64,000 nucleotides of DNA. Origin: Anaerolineae bacterium (GTDB lineage: Bacteria > Chloroflexota > Anaerolineae > Aggregatilineales > Phototrophicaceae). Positions 56,246 to 64,000 of this stretch are shown piece by piece. A program made the translations under genes and the position numbers. The notes below the pieces were generated by a model. That model ran no database searches and was not told where the DNA came from. It worked only from the letters and a program-made list of their open reading frames with translations. How positions within the stretch are numbered: the stretch's first letter is position 1; each line of letters starts with the position of its first letter. The stretch is from positions 79,905-143,904 of the forward strand of contig JAIOHM010000213.1 of NCBI GenBank assembly GCA_019912965.1, in the 5' to 3' direction.

Positions 56246-56271
56246 AAATAGGGCGCATATTTCATGCGCCC
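56244..56271 (-). terminator. Terminator-like hairpin between convergent genes
   Basis: An 8-bp stem GGGCGCAT / ATGCGCCC (56251-56258 with 56264-56271) is followed in the minus direction by a T-rich run. It lies between the stops at 56245 and 56280. Confidence 0.6.
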
Positions 56272-56279
56272 AAATGCTT

Positions 56280-57227
56280 CTACTGTACAACTTCAGCTAC
56301 ATAAACCGGGGTGAGCCATCCACGATACTTTGGCACGCGTCCGGATACGATTTGGAAGAATAATTCGCGTAGTTGTCGGGTAGTTGAACCCAGTTTGCCA
56401 TTTCCGATTGCACGGTGTTCCACACGGGTAATGGCAGCTAGTTGTACCCCTGTCCCACACATGAATACTTCATCCGCTAGATAAAGTTCTGTGCGGTCAA
56501 TCTCGCGTTCCACCACCGGAACATGCAGTTCATCGGTCAACAGTTGCATCAGCGACCTACGCACGATGCCTTCCAGAACGTTGGAAGTGACCGGCGGGGT
56601 AATCGCTACGCCATCGCGGATGATGAAGATGTTGGCTGCGCTCATTTCGGAGATGTGTCCATCTTCATTCAGCACAATTGCCTCGTCATAACCGGATAAT
56701 ACCGCGTCGGTTTTGATGAGCGCTGAGTTCGCATACGCGCCGATAATTTTGCCGCGTGCCGGAATCGCGTTGTCATCCACCCGCCGCCACGCCGAGAAGC
56801 AAACATGTGCGCCTTCTTCATTTTCCACATACTTGCCAAATGGCAGGCTGAAGATGGTCACCGCATCATCCAGATCATGCAGTTTGACGCCGATGAGTTC
56901 GGTTGCCTTATAAGCCAGCGGACGAATATATACATTTTCCCGCCAGCCTTCGGTACGCAGCAGTTCGGTCAGGATATGGGTGAGTTCTTCCGGGGTGTAC
57001 CGCAGCTCAATCCGAATCAATGCGGCGGATTGTATAAATCGTTTGAAGTGGTCATGTGGGCGGAAGATAAATAACTGTTCCTCATCTGCGTTCCAGTATC
57101 CGCGTAAACCGCCAAAAACACCCGTCCCATAATTAAAAGAGTGCGTCATTACGCTGACTTTTGCTTCTTCAATGGGCACAATCTGACCGTTAAAAAATGC
57201 ATAATTGGTCTGATTCTTTTGAGCCAT
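56280..57227 (-). CDS. ilvE: Branched-chain amino acid aminotransferase
   Basis: A 315-residue class IV aminotransferase: NYGTGVFGGLRGYW, NSALIKTDAVLSGYDEAIVL, HISEMSAANIFI and EVFMCGTGVQLAAITRVEH, the usual PLP enzyme blocks. It makes Val, Leu and Ile from their keto acids. AGGAA before the ATG supports the start. The hairpin at 56244 ends it. Confidence 0.93.
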   Translation of the reverse strand: MAQKNQTNYAFFNGQIVPIEEAKVSVMTHSFNYGTGVFGGLRGYWNADEEQLFIFRPHDHFKRFIQSAALIRIELRYTPEELTHILTELLRTEGWRENVYIRPLAYKATELIGVKLHDLDDAVTIFSLPFGKYVENEEGAHVCFSAWRRVDDNAIPARGKIIGAYANSALIKTDAVLSGYDEAIVLNEDGHISEMSAANIFIIRDGVAITPPVTSNVLEGIVRRSLMQLLTDELHVPVVEREIDRTELYLADEVFMCGTGVQLAAITRVEHRAIGNGKLGSTTRQLRELFFQIVSGRVPKYRGWLTPVYVAEVVQ

Positions 57228-57334
57228 TTCCTAATTCCTTCTGCTAATGGCTTACTTTGTTCTGATTGTAGAAGCCAGCGCAAAGGGCTACAAGTACCGT
57301 GTAAGTCAGTTTGTACAGTCTTTATGCTGAAATC

Positions 57335-58498
57335 CTAAAGCCACAGTGAAGGTGTCATCAATACCACCAGCAGCGTCGGCAGCCACAGTGCTGCCAGCCA
57401 ACCAATTCGTCGTGGGTAACATTGCCCAACGAACAACAGCCCACCAACTACCAGCGAAATACCCACTCGGTAAGCCGCCACTGGGTCTTGCCAGCTAACA
57501 TCCGGCATCACCAGTACGAATCCCGCTCCGGCCAGCGCTAATGCTGCTCCTAATTCCACCCGCCGTTGCCGCCACATCCGTCGCGCTGCCAGCAGGAAAA
57601 TTACCAATGCAGGTAATCCCAGCCATATTGCCAGAAACACAAATTCAAGCGCCGTTTCTTCCAGTTCAGCAAACATGCCTTGTAGCGGAATCAGGTGAAT
57701 GTGGGCAGCAGGGTAGCCGATGGGTAAACGCCCTAGCCACAACCGCATAAATCCCCACCACGCCAGAAACGCCAGCAGTGGCCCACCAAAAATCAGAATG
57801 CCCCATCGTCGCTGTCCGTTGAAAAAAGCGTGTAGCGCCAATCCTGCCGCGAAGATCAAACCCAACTCTTTTGCCAGTGTCGAAAGAATCAGCAGCAGAA
57901 TGGTTATGCGATAGCGTCCATGAGCATAGGTTGCGATAGCACCCAACCCCAGCGCCACACATAGCGGCTCATTTAAATCCAGACGTACCCCGAACAAAGC
58001 CCCAATCCACACACTGTAAACCAGTGCACCCCATGCCGCGCCGCCATGGAGCGCCAGCAGGTAGGCCAATAAAGCCGCGCCTGCCGAATGGGCGAGTATA
58101 TTGACCGCAATCAATGTCCAGGGGACAAGCTCAGGATTCCCAAAGGCCAATGCTCGGCTGACGACCGGATACAGAATGCGCTGGTAACGCAGTGTCGCCC
58201 CATCAATATGCGGAACAGCCTCATAACCATCGCGGGCAATGTAATACGCGAATTGCCCATCGTAACCGCGTGTTCCTTCGGGGTCGAGTTCAGCAAACCG
58301 TGTCCCGATTTTGGCGAATGCCAGTGGATTAAAGTCACTCCCTGCCAATGCCACTCCGCACAGCAAACCAATTCCGATGAGCGTCACCAGCCCAATCCAC
58401 AGCGCCCCTCGCCGCGCCCTGACCACCCGATTGATATCAAGTGTGCTGTCAGATGTCTTTGAAATTGTAGAGTCGATTGTAGGATTTTTGATTGTCAT
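57335..58498 (-). CDS. GYDGQF-type integral membrane protein
   Basis: A 387-residue protein with about ten membrane segments. The luminal loop has GTRGYDGQFAYYIARDGYEA followed by LRYQRILYPVVSRALAFGNP, a signature I recall from AZOBR_p60025-type surface-polymer proteins. This suggests a GT-C-like or glycopolymer role. ATG 58498 is preferred to 58531. Confidence 0.75.
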   Translation of the reverse strand: MTIKNPTIDSTISKTSDSTLDINRVVRARRGALWIGLVTLIGIGLLCGVALAGSDFNPLAFAKIGTRFAELDPEGTRGYDGQFAYYIARDGYEAVPHIDGATLRYQRILYPVVSRALAFGNPELVPWTLIAVNILAHSAGAALLAYLLALHGGAAWGALVYSVWIGALFGVRLDLNEPLCVALGLGAIATYAHGRYRITILLLILSTLAKELGLIFAAGLALHAFFNGQRRWGILIFGGPLLAFLAWWGFMRLWLGRLPIGYPAAHIHLIPLQGMFAELEETALEFVFLAIWLGLPALVIFLLAARRMWRQRRVELGAALALAGAGFVLVMPDVSWQDPVAAYRVGISLVVGGLLFVGQCYPRRIGWLAALWLPTLLVVLMTPSLWL

Positions 58499-58565
58499 TC
58501 TTTCATCATATCCTGCTTCTGATCTTCCCAATCAAAAACCTTCTCTTACCAATAACCTCACAATG

Positions 58566-58588
58566 AAAAACCGGGCTGTTACACCCGG
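58566..58588 (-). terminator. Rho-independent terminator
   Basis: Minus strand: a stem CCGGG / CCCGG with an 8-nt loop followed by TTTTT (complement of 58566-58570). It lies 34 nt past the rpoD stop. Confidence 0.75.
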
Positions 58589-58621
58589 CTTACATCGAGA
58601 TATAAAATTGTAGAGGGCTAA

Positions 58622-59806
58622 CTAGCTTAAGTAATCACGCAGGTTGTGTGCCAGTCGTGGATGCCGCAGGCTGCGCAGTGCCTCTTTTTCTAGCTGGCGA
58701 ATGCGTTCGCGGCTCAATCCGAATTTGTTGGCAATCTCTTCGAGCGTGTGCGGTTCGCCGCCGCCCAGTCCAAATCGTAGGCGCAGGATATGGCTCTGGC
58801 GCGGGGTCAGTTCGCTTAATACTTCTTCAATCGTTTCTTGCAACAGATGTTGGGTGGCCGAATCCACCGGGCTGGGCGAGTCCTGGTCTTCAATGAAATC
58901 GCCAAACTCACTGTCACCGTCATCCCCAACCGGACGTTCCAGCGCGATAGCGTGTTGGCTGGCATCCATCATGCCGCGCACACTATCGGCGGGTAAATCC
59001 ATTTCCATTGCAATTTCTTCGGGGGAGGGGCGGCGTCCCAGTGATTGTTCGAGGTTCTGGGCGGTGCGGTACATCTGACGGATGCGTTCGGTCATATGGA
59101 GCGGGATGCGGATGGTGCGGGTCTTCTGCGCCAGCGCGCGGGTAATTGCCTGCCGGATCCACCAGGTCGCATAGGTGCTGAAGCGGTTACCGCGTTTGTA
59201 GTCGTATTTATCGACCGCGCGCATCAGCCCAACATTGCCTTCCTGAATCAGATCGGGGAAGGGCAAACCCTGTCCCATGTACCGCTTGGCGATACTGACG
59301 ACCAGACGGGTATTGGCGCGTCCCAGATGTTCGCGGGCGGATTGTCCGTCCGTCATTAGCCGATCCATATGTACCATCCAGGATTGGCCGTAGGTTTCCT
59401 TCGCACCGGGGCGGGTCAAACATCGGCGTGCTTCTTTGCCGACTTCAATACGGCGAGCAAGTTCAATCTCCTCCTGCGCCGTTAGCAGGGGTTCTTGCGC
59501 CATTTGCCGAAAGTAGAGGCCAACTGGGTCATCGGCGGAGACGGCATTGATGTCGCCTACACCGGGGTCTTGTGGCATTTCTTCTGGCTCAAACTCCATC
59601 TCGATCTCCTCACCCATGTTCATACCCAGTGTTATGCGCGCGGGTGGTTCGCTTTCCTGGCGGATCTCAATCCCTAATTCGTCCAGTTCATAGAGGACAT
59701 TTTCGATTGCGCCTACATCGTCCCCGTCTTCGTCTAGCACTTCAAGGACATCATCGAAGGTGAGATAGCCGCGCTGGTCGGCCCGGTTCATGAGTTCCTG
59801 TATCAA
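58622..59806 (-). CDS. rpoD: Primary sigma factor RpoD/SigA
   Basis: A 394-residue sigma-70. Region 1.2 (DDPVGLYFRQMAQEPLLTAQ) is followed by 2.1-2.4 (NTRLVVSIAKRYMGQGLPF, DLIQEGNVGLMRAVDKYDY, RFSTYATWWIRQAITRA) and 3 (PLHMTERIRQM). Region 4 is LTPRQSHILRLRFGLGGG then FGLSRERIRQLEKEALRSLR. A TTG start at 59806 follows GAGGG; ATG 59791 is also possible. Region 1.1 is short. Confidence 0.97.
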   Translation of the reverse strand: MIQELMNRADQRGYLTFDDVLEVLDEDGDDVGAIENVLYELDELGIEIRQESEPPARITLGMNMGEEIEMEFEPEEMPQDPGVGDINAVSADDPVGLYFRQMAQEPLLTAQEEIELARRIEVGKEARRCLTRPGAKETYGQSWMVHMDRLMTDGQSAREHLGRANTRLVVSIAKRYMGQGLPFPDLIQEGNVGLMRAVDKYDYKRGNRFSTYATWWIRQAITRALAQKTRTIRIPLHMTERIRQMYRTAQNLEQSLGRRPSPEEIAMEMDLPADSVRGMMDASQHAIALERPVGDDGDSEFGDFIEDQDSPSPVDSATQHLLQETIEEVLSELTPRQSHILRLRFGLGGGEPHTLEEIANKFGLSRERIRQLEKEALRSLRHPRLAHNLRDYLS

Positions 59807-60108
59807 CTTTGTACCCTCTTGCGTACTCGATGTACATTGGACTTTCAGCCGCCGTGCAGTGTGGTAATGCCCAGCAACTGCCTAAACATTTTGATTTTAG
59901 CACAATTTTAGGTGCTTTGTGAATAAATTCTAAATAGATAGATGCGTAAGAAATCTTCAAATCCCCATTTACCATTAAGGTTTGGTAATGTTTTGGTTTG
60001 TCTCATAAAGAATTAACGAAAATTGCGCTAAATTAATTCTGGGACAATTGCGCGCTTTTACAGAGTGTATATGATTATAAGTATAAGAGATTAAGGTCAA
60101 GGACTTCT
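59807..60108. other. Divergent promoter region
   Basis: About 300 AT-rich nt lie between the divergent sigma factor and DnaB-like genes, likely with promoters for both. No gene or clear -10/-35 box could be settled by eye. Confidence 0.4.
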
Positions 60109-61326
60109 ATGGCGACCCGACGTTTTACGGGTGATCTTCCGCCCGATCCCGATGTGCCACCACAAGAACCGCTCCCGCCGGCTCCAAAACCGGTGCAGCC
60201 TGCCGCACCGCGCCCGACGCCTGCTGCACCGTCTGCACCCAAACCGAGTCCGGCATCCAGCGCTCCCACTAATGCTGGACGGGGTGGGGCACATTTGCCA
60301 CGCACACTGACCCAGGTTTTGAACGAAGCGAATGACCGGGTGATTCAGGGCGATTTGGTGGATTATGTACCGCTTTCGACAGGCTTTGACCCCTTGGATG
60401 GGTTCATTGGCGGTGGTTTACGCAAGACCGAACTGTTGCTGCTGGGCGGCGCACAGGGCATTGGCAAAACCATTGCTACCCTGCAAATTGCCCGCAATGT
60501 TGCCATGCGTCCCGATCAGTATGCGTTTTACCTGTCGTATGAACATACTGAAACCCATCTGATGCATCGCCTCCTCTGCATGGAAAGCATCAACCCGCCA
60601 GAGATTGATCTCAGCCGGGGTGTAAAACTGCGCGATTTGTACCAGATCATCGTTGCCGAACGCGCCAAAGGTTTCATGGGACGGGATAGTAGTGCTGCCG
60701 GATCACTTCAGGCCATTCTGAAAGAGAATCCCAAAACAGCTCCGGCTTTGCAGCGTATGGCTCGTTACGCCGACCGTATGATTATGGTCAAGGCCAGCCC
60801 TGCCGTTACCACGCTCAAATCCATCAAGGAAATGACTGCCCGTCTGTGCGATGCAACCGGGGGTAATGTCACCGTGTTTGTGGATTATCTGCAAAAGATT
60901 GCGGTCTACCCGGAACGCCCGCGCGATGAAAATGATAAAGTCACTATCATTGTGGAAGGGCTGAAAGATATCGCCCTCTCGCTGGATGTTCCCGTGTGGT
61001 CGATTGTCGCCGCCGACCGTGAAGGCCTGAAGAGCAAGCGTATCCACTTGTTCCACCTGCGCGGCAGCAGTGCGCTGGATTACGAGTCGGATATTGCCAT
61101 AATCATGAACAACAAGTACCACATCCTCTCCAAAGATCATGTGGCTTTCAACCCGTACACTGCCAAACAATTCCGCGATTGGGTCGTTTTCACCGTCGAG
61201 AAAAACCGTGCCGGACGTGCCATGCAAGACATGGAATTCCAATTGCACGGTCAGCATTTCGCCTTCGACCCGCGTGGTCAGAAGGTGCAGCAGCAGTTAA
61301 TTGACGATAAAGTGATCGAGAGCTAA
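60109..61326 (+). CDS. DnaB-C/KaiC-like ATPase
   Basis: A 405-residue P-loop ATPase that resembles the C-terminal domain of DnaB helicase. STGFDPLDGFIGGGLRKTEL precedes Walker A LGGAQGIGKT (residues 112-121), then FYLSYEHTE and Walker B VTVFVDYLQKI. SSALDYESDIAIIMNN and VEKNRAGRA are the RecA-core end. The DnaB N-terminal domain is absent. In its place is a Pro/Ala-rich tail (about 11-57), so it is not the main helicase loader target. The terminator at 61374 follows. Confidence 0.85.
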   Translation: MATRRFTGDLPPDPDVPPQEPLPPAPKPVQPAAPRPTPAAPSAPKPSPASSAPTNAGRGGAHLPRTLTQVLNEANDRVIQGDLVDYVPLSTGFDPLDGFIGGGLRKTELLLLGGAQGIGKTIATLQIARNVAMRPDQYAFYLSYEHTETHLMHRLLCMESINPPEIDLSRGVKLRDLYQIIVAERAKGFMGRDSSAAGSLQAILKENPKTAPALQRMARYADRMIMVKASPAVTTLKSIKEMTARLCDATGGNVTVFVDYLQKIAVYPERPRDENDKVTIIVEGLKDIALSLDVPVWSIVAADREGLKSKRIHLFHLRGSSALDYESDIAIIMNNKYHILSKDHVAFNPYTAKQFRDWVVFTVEKNRAGRAMQDMEFQLHGQHFAFDPRGQKVQQQLIDDKVIES

Positions 61327-61373
61327 TATAACCCTCCGCTCCAATCTGGAGACCTAGAATCGAAATAACCATT

Positions 61374-61398
61374 GGACGCATTCACCATGCGTCCTTTT
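61374..61398 (+). terminator. Rho-independent terminator
   Basis: An 8-bp stem GGACGCAT / ATGCGTCC (61374-61381 with 61387-61394) is followed by TTTTG. It ends the DnaB-like gene. Confidence 0.8.
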
Positions 61399-61483
61399 GT
61401 TTGCTTTCGGTATAATGTCGTTAGAATAACGCAATTTTTGCAAGTTAGGGTCTTTGACCCTGATTTGCCGAATCTTGAGGAGA

Positions 61484-62209
61484 ATGGATGTGACCGGGTT
61501 GCAGGTTGCTTTCCGCTATCTGGTGGATAATTTACGGGGTATGGATAACGTGCGTTTCGTCCGTGTGTTGGATGAAGGCGCAATGTTGGTGAATGTTGCC
61601 CATCCCACCTTCGATGAAGACATCATGGTTTATCTGCTGGCCGGGGAACTTTCGGTCGGCTTTATCAAAAAGACGCTCAACGCCAACACGGAACGCGATA
61701 TGCATACGCTCTACATTGTTGCGCTTGACCTCATCACCGATGATGGCACGACTGCTTTGATGAGCGATGCACTTCGCCTGTTGTTGCTGGCCTATGATCG
61801 CAAAATTTATGTGTATCGGACGGATAAATCAGGTGTCGCGGTTTTTCCCGTCCACATTGAGCTTGACCGCCGCATGAGCTATGGCGACCCCGTTAATCTG
61901 GCCTATCTGGGTGGAGACTACGCCACCTTCAACAACAAGTATCTGCTTGGCGTCCGCAAAATCGCCGGATTTGAACCGCGTCATTATCAACAGGCACATA
62001 CATCCACATCAACTTACCGCGAAGACCCCCTCAAGCCATTTTACGAATTGCTCGGCCTCTCGGTTGCCGCCAATGTAGACGAAGTGAAAAGCGCTTACCG
62101 CCGCAAAGCCCGCCAGCATCACCCGGATACTGATAAATCACCCGGCGCGACTGAGCGAATGCAGGCCATTAACGAGGCTTATGCAAAGATTCTGGAACGG
62201 CTTGAATAG
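61484..62209 (+). CDS. DnaJ-domain protein
   Basis: A 241-residue protein. An N-terminal alpha/beta domain of about 165 residues (VAFRYLVDNLRGMDNVRFVR, LLLLAYDRKIYVYRT) precedes a linker. A C-terminal J domain follows (about 175-240; FYELLGLSVAANVDEVKSAY, RQHHPDTDKSPGATER; HPD present). It would stimulate an Hsp70. ATG 61484 or GTG 61490 follow GAGGAG. Its last 41 nt overlap the convergent gene at 62169. Confidence 0.85.
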   Translation: MDVTGLQVAFRYLVDNLRGMDNVRFVRVLDEGAMLVNVAHPTFDEDIMVYLLAGELSVGFIKKTLNANTERDMHTLYIVALDLITDDGTTALMSDALRLLLLAYDRKIYVYRTDKSGVAVFPVHIELDRRMSYGDPVNLAYLGGDYATFNNKYLLGVRKIAGFEPRHYQQAHTSTSTYREDPLKPFYELLGLSVAANVDEVKSAYRRKARQHHPDTDKSPGATERMQAINEAYAKILERLE

Positions 62210-62804
62210 GTTCTGCCGGGGTATGTGCGGGGAGATTTGCGGGGATGACCAATACCCGTCGGATGTCCGCGATCAATTCATATCGCCTTGTATCGCCTTG
62301 CGCCATCGTGCGGAAGTAACGCACATGCAGATACAGCACAACACCGACTGCTATTGCGATGAACATACTGAGGATAAAACCAGACGCTTGCACCATCAAC
62401 CCCAATGCCAGCGCACATGGGGCAGCTTCCCAGAATGCGATCAGAAACAGATAAAACAGAATCGAAAACGGAATCCGCGAACGAACCTCGCTTTCCATCA
62501 GCACCATCGTCGTCTGATTTTCCGAAAGGCGGCTCATCTTGCCGGAAACCTGCACCAACGGCTGTTTGCGTCGGAACATAGGTAATCGTGGCGCACGTTC
62601 AAACGCCCGCGTCACCGTGAATAACCAATCCTGTTTATCCACCACCTCGGCGCTTACCCGTGTTTCCGCACCATTCCACCGTTCGTAAGTCCGTTCTTCT
62701 TCCAATCGCCACAACCGCGCCATGCATTCTTCCAGCGAAAGCGGCGCGACGAACTCCGTTTCCGGCTCACGCTTCTTGGGTTTCGCCTTCGCTTTCCAAT
62801 TCAC
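62169..62804 (-). CDS. Hypothetical membrane protein, 211 aa
   Basis: An N-terminal basic/cytosolic region of about 110 residues (MNWKAKAKPKKREPETEF, CMARLWRLEEERTYERWNG) is followed by two or three membrane segments (IPFSILFYLFLIAFWEA, ALALGLMVQASGFIL, MFIAIAVGVVLYLHVRYF) and a Pro-rich tail. It reads like a conserved but unnamed protein. Its 3' end overlaps the DnaJ gene by 41 nt in convergent orientation. Confidence 0.65.
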   Translation of the reverse strand: MNWKAKAKPKKREPETEFVAPLSLEECMARLWRLEEERTYERWNGAETRVSAEVVDKQDWLFTVTRAFERAPRLPMFRRKQPLVQVSGKMSRLSENQTTMVLMESEVRSRIPFSILFYLFLIAFWEAAPCALALGLMVQASGFILSMFIAIAVGVVLYLHVRYFRTMAQGDTRRYELIADIRRVLVIPANLPAHTPAEPIQAVPESLHKPR

Positions 62805-63496
62805 TGTGCCTCAACCTCTTGACAAATACAGAACTTGTGTGCTAAAATTTTGGTGGTAGTGGCTACAAAGTGCCTAACTACCCACCTCGAATACTCGGTT
62901 TTGCCCCCTCGCCATGCGGGTTCACTGGACGACACTTTCAATGCAAGCCATTTTTCGAGCCTGATTTGCATGGGTACTGACTCCCTCCTCGCGTGCGGGG
63001 AGGGTGGGGGTGGGGTAAATTGATCGTCCCCACTTAATCTGTTCTGCCTCACTTCACCAACAGCCTCTAATATCCACTATACCATCAGGTACGAAAGTAA
63101 ATATGCGGATTATTTCCTGTGAAACTCAAATGTGTAGTTTTATGCTGTTGTGATGAAATGACTTACAGCCGAGGATGATTCAAAAAGCCAATGACAGATA
63201 ACCAGCACAAGACAACGATTGTACAATTGCAGCGCCAACTTCCCGTGTTGCCGCTGCACACCGCCAATACTGCGACAGCGGCGACAATACGAGAGCTTGG
63301 CGTTGCACACTACGGCGCTTCTCGTCTCAACCGCCGACACCGCCGCCATTGCAACGCCTGTCTCTCTCTCTGCCGCCGACAACCCCTACGGCAATTGTGC
63401 AAAAATTGAATCCTATATGACTATACTTTTCACCACCTCACGCATTACACGTTACTTCTTTTCTCAGTACTCAGTACTTTGTACTCAGTACTTTGC
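62805..63496. other. Intergenic region with repeats
   Basis: About 690 nt contain no credible gene. A G/C-rich palindromic stretch is near 62981-63013 (CCCTCC...GGAGGG). A tandem repeat is at 63468. Short frames crossing it have skewed composition. Confidence 0.4.
63468..63495. repeat. Perfect 14-nt tandem duplication
   Basis: TACTCAGTACTTTG occurs twice end to end (63468-63481, 63482-63495), preceded by a partial copy. It lies next to the lipoyl synthase stop. Confidence 0.8.
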
Positions 63497-64000
63497 TCAT
63501 ACCTCGTTACCTGTTACTTCCCGCAGTCGGAAATGATTTAGTTTAGAAAGCTCACGCACCTGCTGTTCCGCCCGATAACTGCTCCGTACCAGCGGCCCGC
63601 TTTCCACCCACTTAAAGCCCAATTCCGACCCAATCTGCTGGAAGGCATCGAACTCTTCCGGCAGATAGTAACGTTCAATCGCCAGATGTTGTTTGCTCGG
63701 TTGGAGGTACTGCCCAATCGTCAGAATATCAACACCCAGTCCCGCCAGATCGCGCATCACGGTCACTACTTCATCAAAGGTTTCGCCCAACCCAACCATC
63801 ATGCCGCTTTTCGTCAGCACCAGCGGATCCATTTTCTTGGCGTTGCCCAGCGTTTTCATCGCCCATTCGTATTTATCCTGTGGCTGAACCTTCTTGAACA
63901 GGCGCGGTACAGTTTCCACATTATGGTTCAGGATTTCCGGTTGGGCGTCCATCACGATTTTTAAGGCTTCTTCGCTGCCCTTGAAGTCCGGTATCAAGAC
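63497..64000 (-). CDS. lipA: Lipoyl synthase, C-terminal part (partial)
   Basis: The window holds the last 168 residues; the start and the radical-SAM CxxxCxxC lie beyond the right edge. The visible stretch has VLIPDFKGSEEAL, EILNHNVETVPRLFKKVQP, LTKSGMMVGLGETFDEVVTV, DILTIGQYLQPSKQHLAIER and the final SGPLVRSSYRAEQQ, all LipA. The enzyme inserts two sulfurs into octanoylated proteins. Confidence 0.95.
   Translation of the reverse strand, partial: VLIPDFKGSEEALKIVMDAQPEILNHNVETVPRLFKKVQPQDKYEWAMKTLGNAKKMDPLVLTKSGMMVGLGETFDEVVTVMRDLAGLGVDILTIGQYLQPSKQHLAIERYYLPEEFDAFQQIGSELGFKWVESGPLVRSSYRAEQQVRELSKLNHFRLREVTGNEV

Overview
The window looks like one end of a Chloroflexota (Anaerolineae-like) chromosome. 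This is inferred from the gene mix: an SigA-type sigma factor, many PAS/GAF histidine kinases, a KhtTU-type antiporter pair and a GYDGQF-type membrane protein. No rRNA or marker gene proves it. A gene-dense core with few gaps (about 41.5-64 kb) adjoins an AT-richer accessory region (about 10.7-41.5 kb). The accessory region ends at a large serine recombinase whose last codons lie inside a tRNA-Val gene, which is the layout of an integrated element. The left end of that element is not recognisable here.

1-10.7 kb is signalling. It holds a partial minus-strand gene with two sigma-70 region 2-like modules, three stand-alone receiver proteins, a hybrid kinase with two complete kinase cores around one receiver, an FHA protein, a PAS kinase and a CBS protein, plus two small proteins (one Cys-rich). 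10.7-14.3 kb holds decaying genes (glycosyltransferase tail, frameshifted quinone oxidoreductase) and a few unknowns with an XRE regulator.

14.5-21.2 kb is a seven-gene minus-strand operon: DNA methyltransferase, sigma-70-like factor, small helix-turn-helix-like protein, ImmA/IrrE-type metallopeptidase, NurA-like nuclease, HerA-like ATPase and a small protein. This is the strongest candidate for an undescribed anti-mobile-element system: modification plus a NurA-HerA effector, with a sigma/HTH/protease regulatory set. 21.4-27.1 kb is a serine resolvase followed by a complete qatABCD cluster (KAP ATPase, QatB, QueC-like, TatD-like). A second, diverged 3' end of a resolvase gene closes the segment, so the Qat module is bracketed by resolvase sequence.

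27.2-39.3 kb is AT-rich. It contains an interrupted small membrane protein, a LysM protein, a DUF6545-like membrane protein, and a STAND-type NTPase with a C-terminal formylglycine-enzyme-like fold. Next to the NTPase is a small membrane-anchored protein that shares a repeated linear motif with it. Then come CDP-alcohol phosphatidyltransferase, PlsY-like acyltransferase, alpha/beta hydrolase, HEITH metallopeptidase, uridine-kinase-like protein and divergent DegV lipid-binding protein: a phospholipid-themed cluster unusual on an island. At 38.06-39.28 kb a heavily decayed NACHT-type NTPase C-terminal region can be read across frames.

41.6-64 kb is core: lipoprotein phosphodiester glycosidase, DUF4177 and TPR proteins, GT39-like membrane protein, phosphoribosyltransferase, VWA-FHA protein, ABC ATPase, KhtT/KhtU, DoxX, two CBS proteins, a divergent GAF kinase/NarL regulator pair, universal stress protein, CoA transferase, branched-chain aminotransferase, membrane protein, primary sigma factor, DnaB/KaiC-like ATPase, DnaJ-domain protein, and a lipoyl synthase that runs off the right edge.
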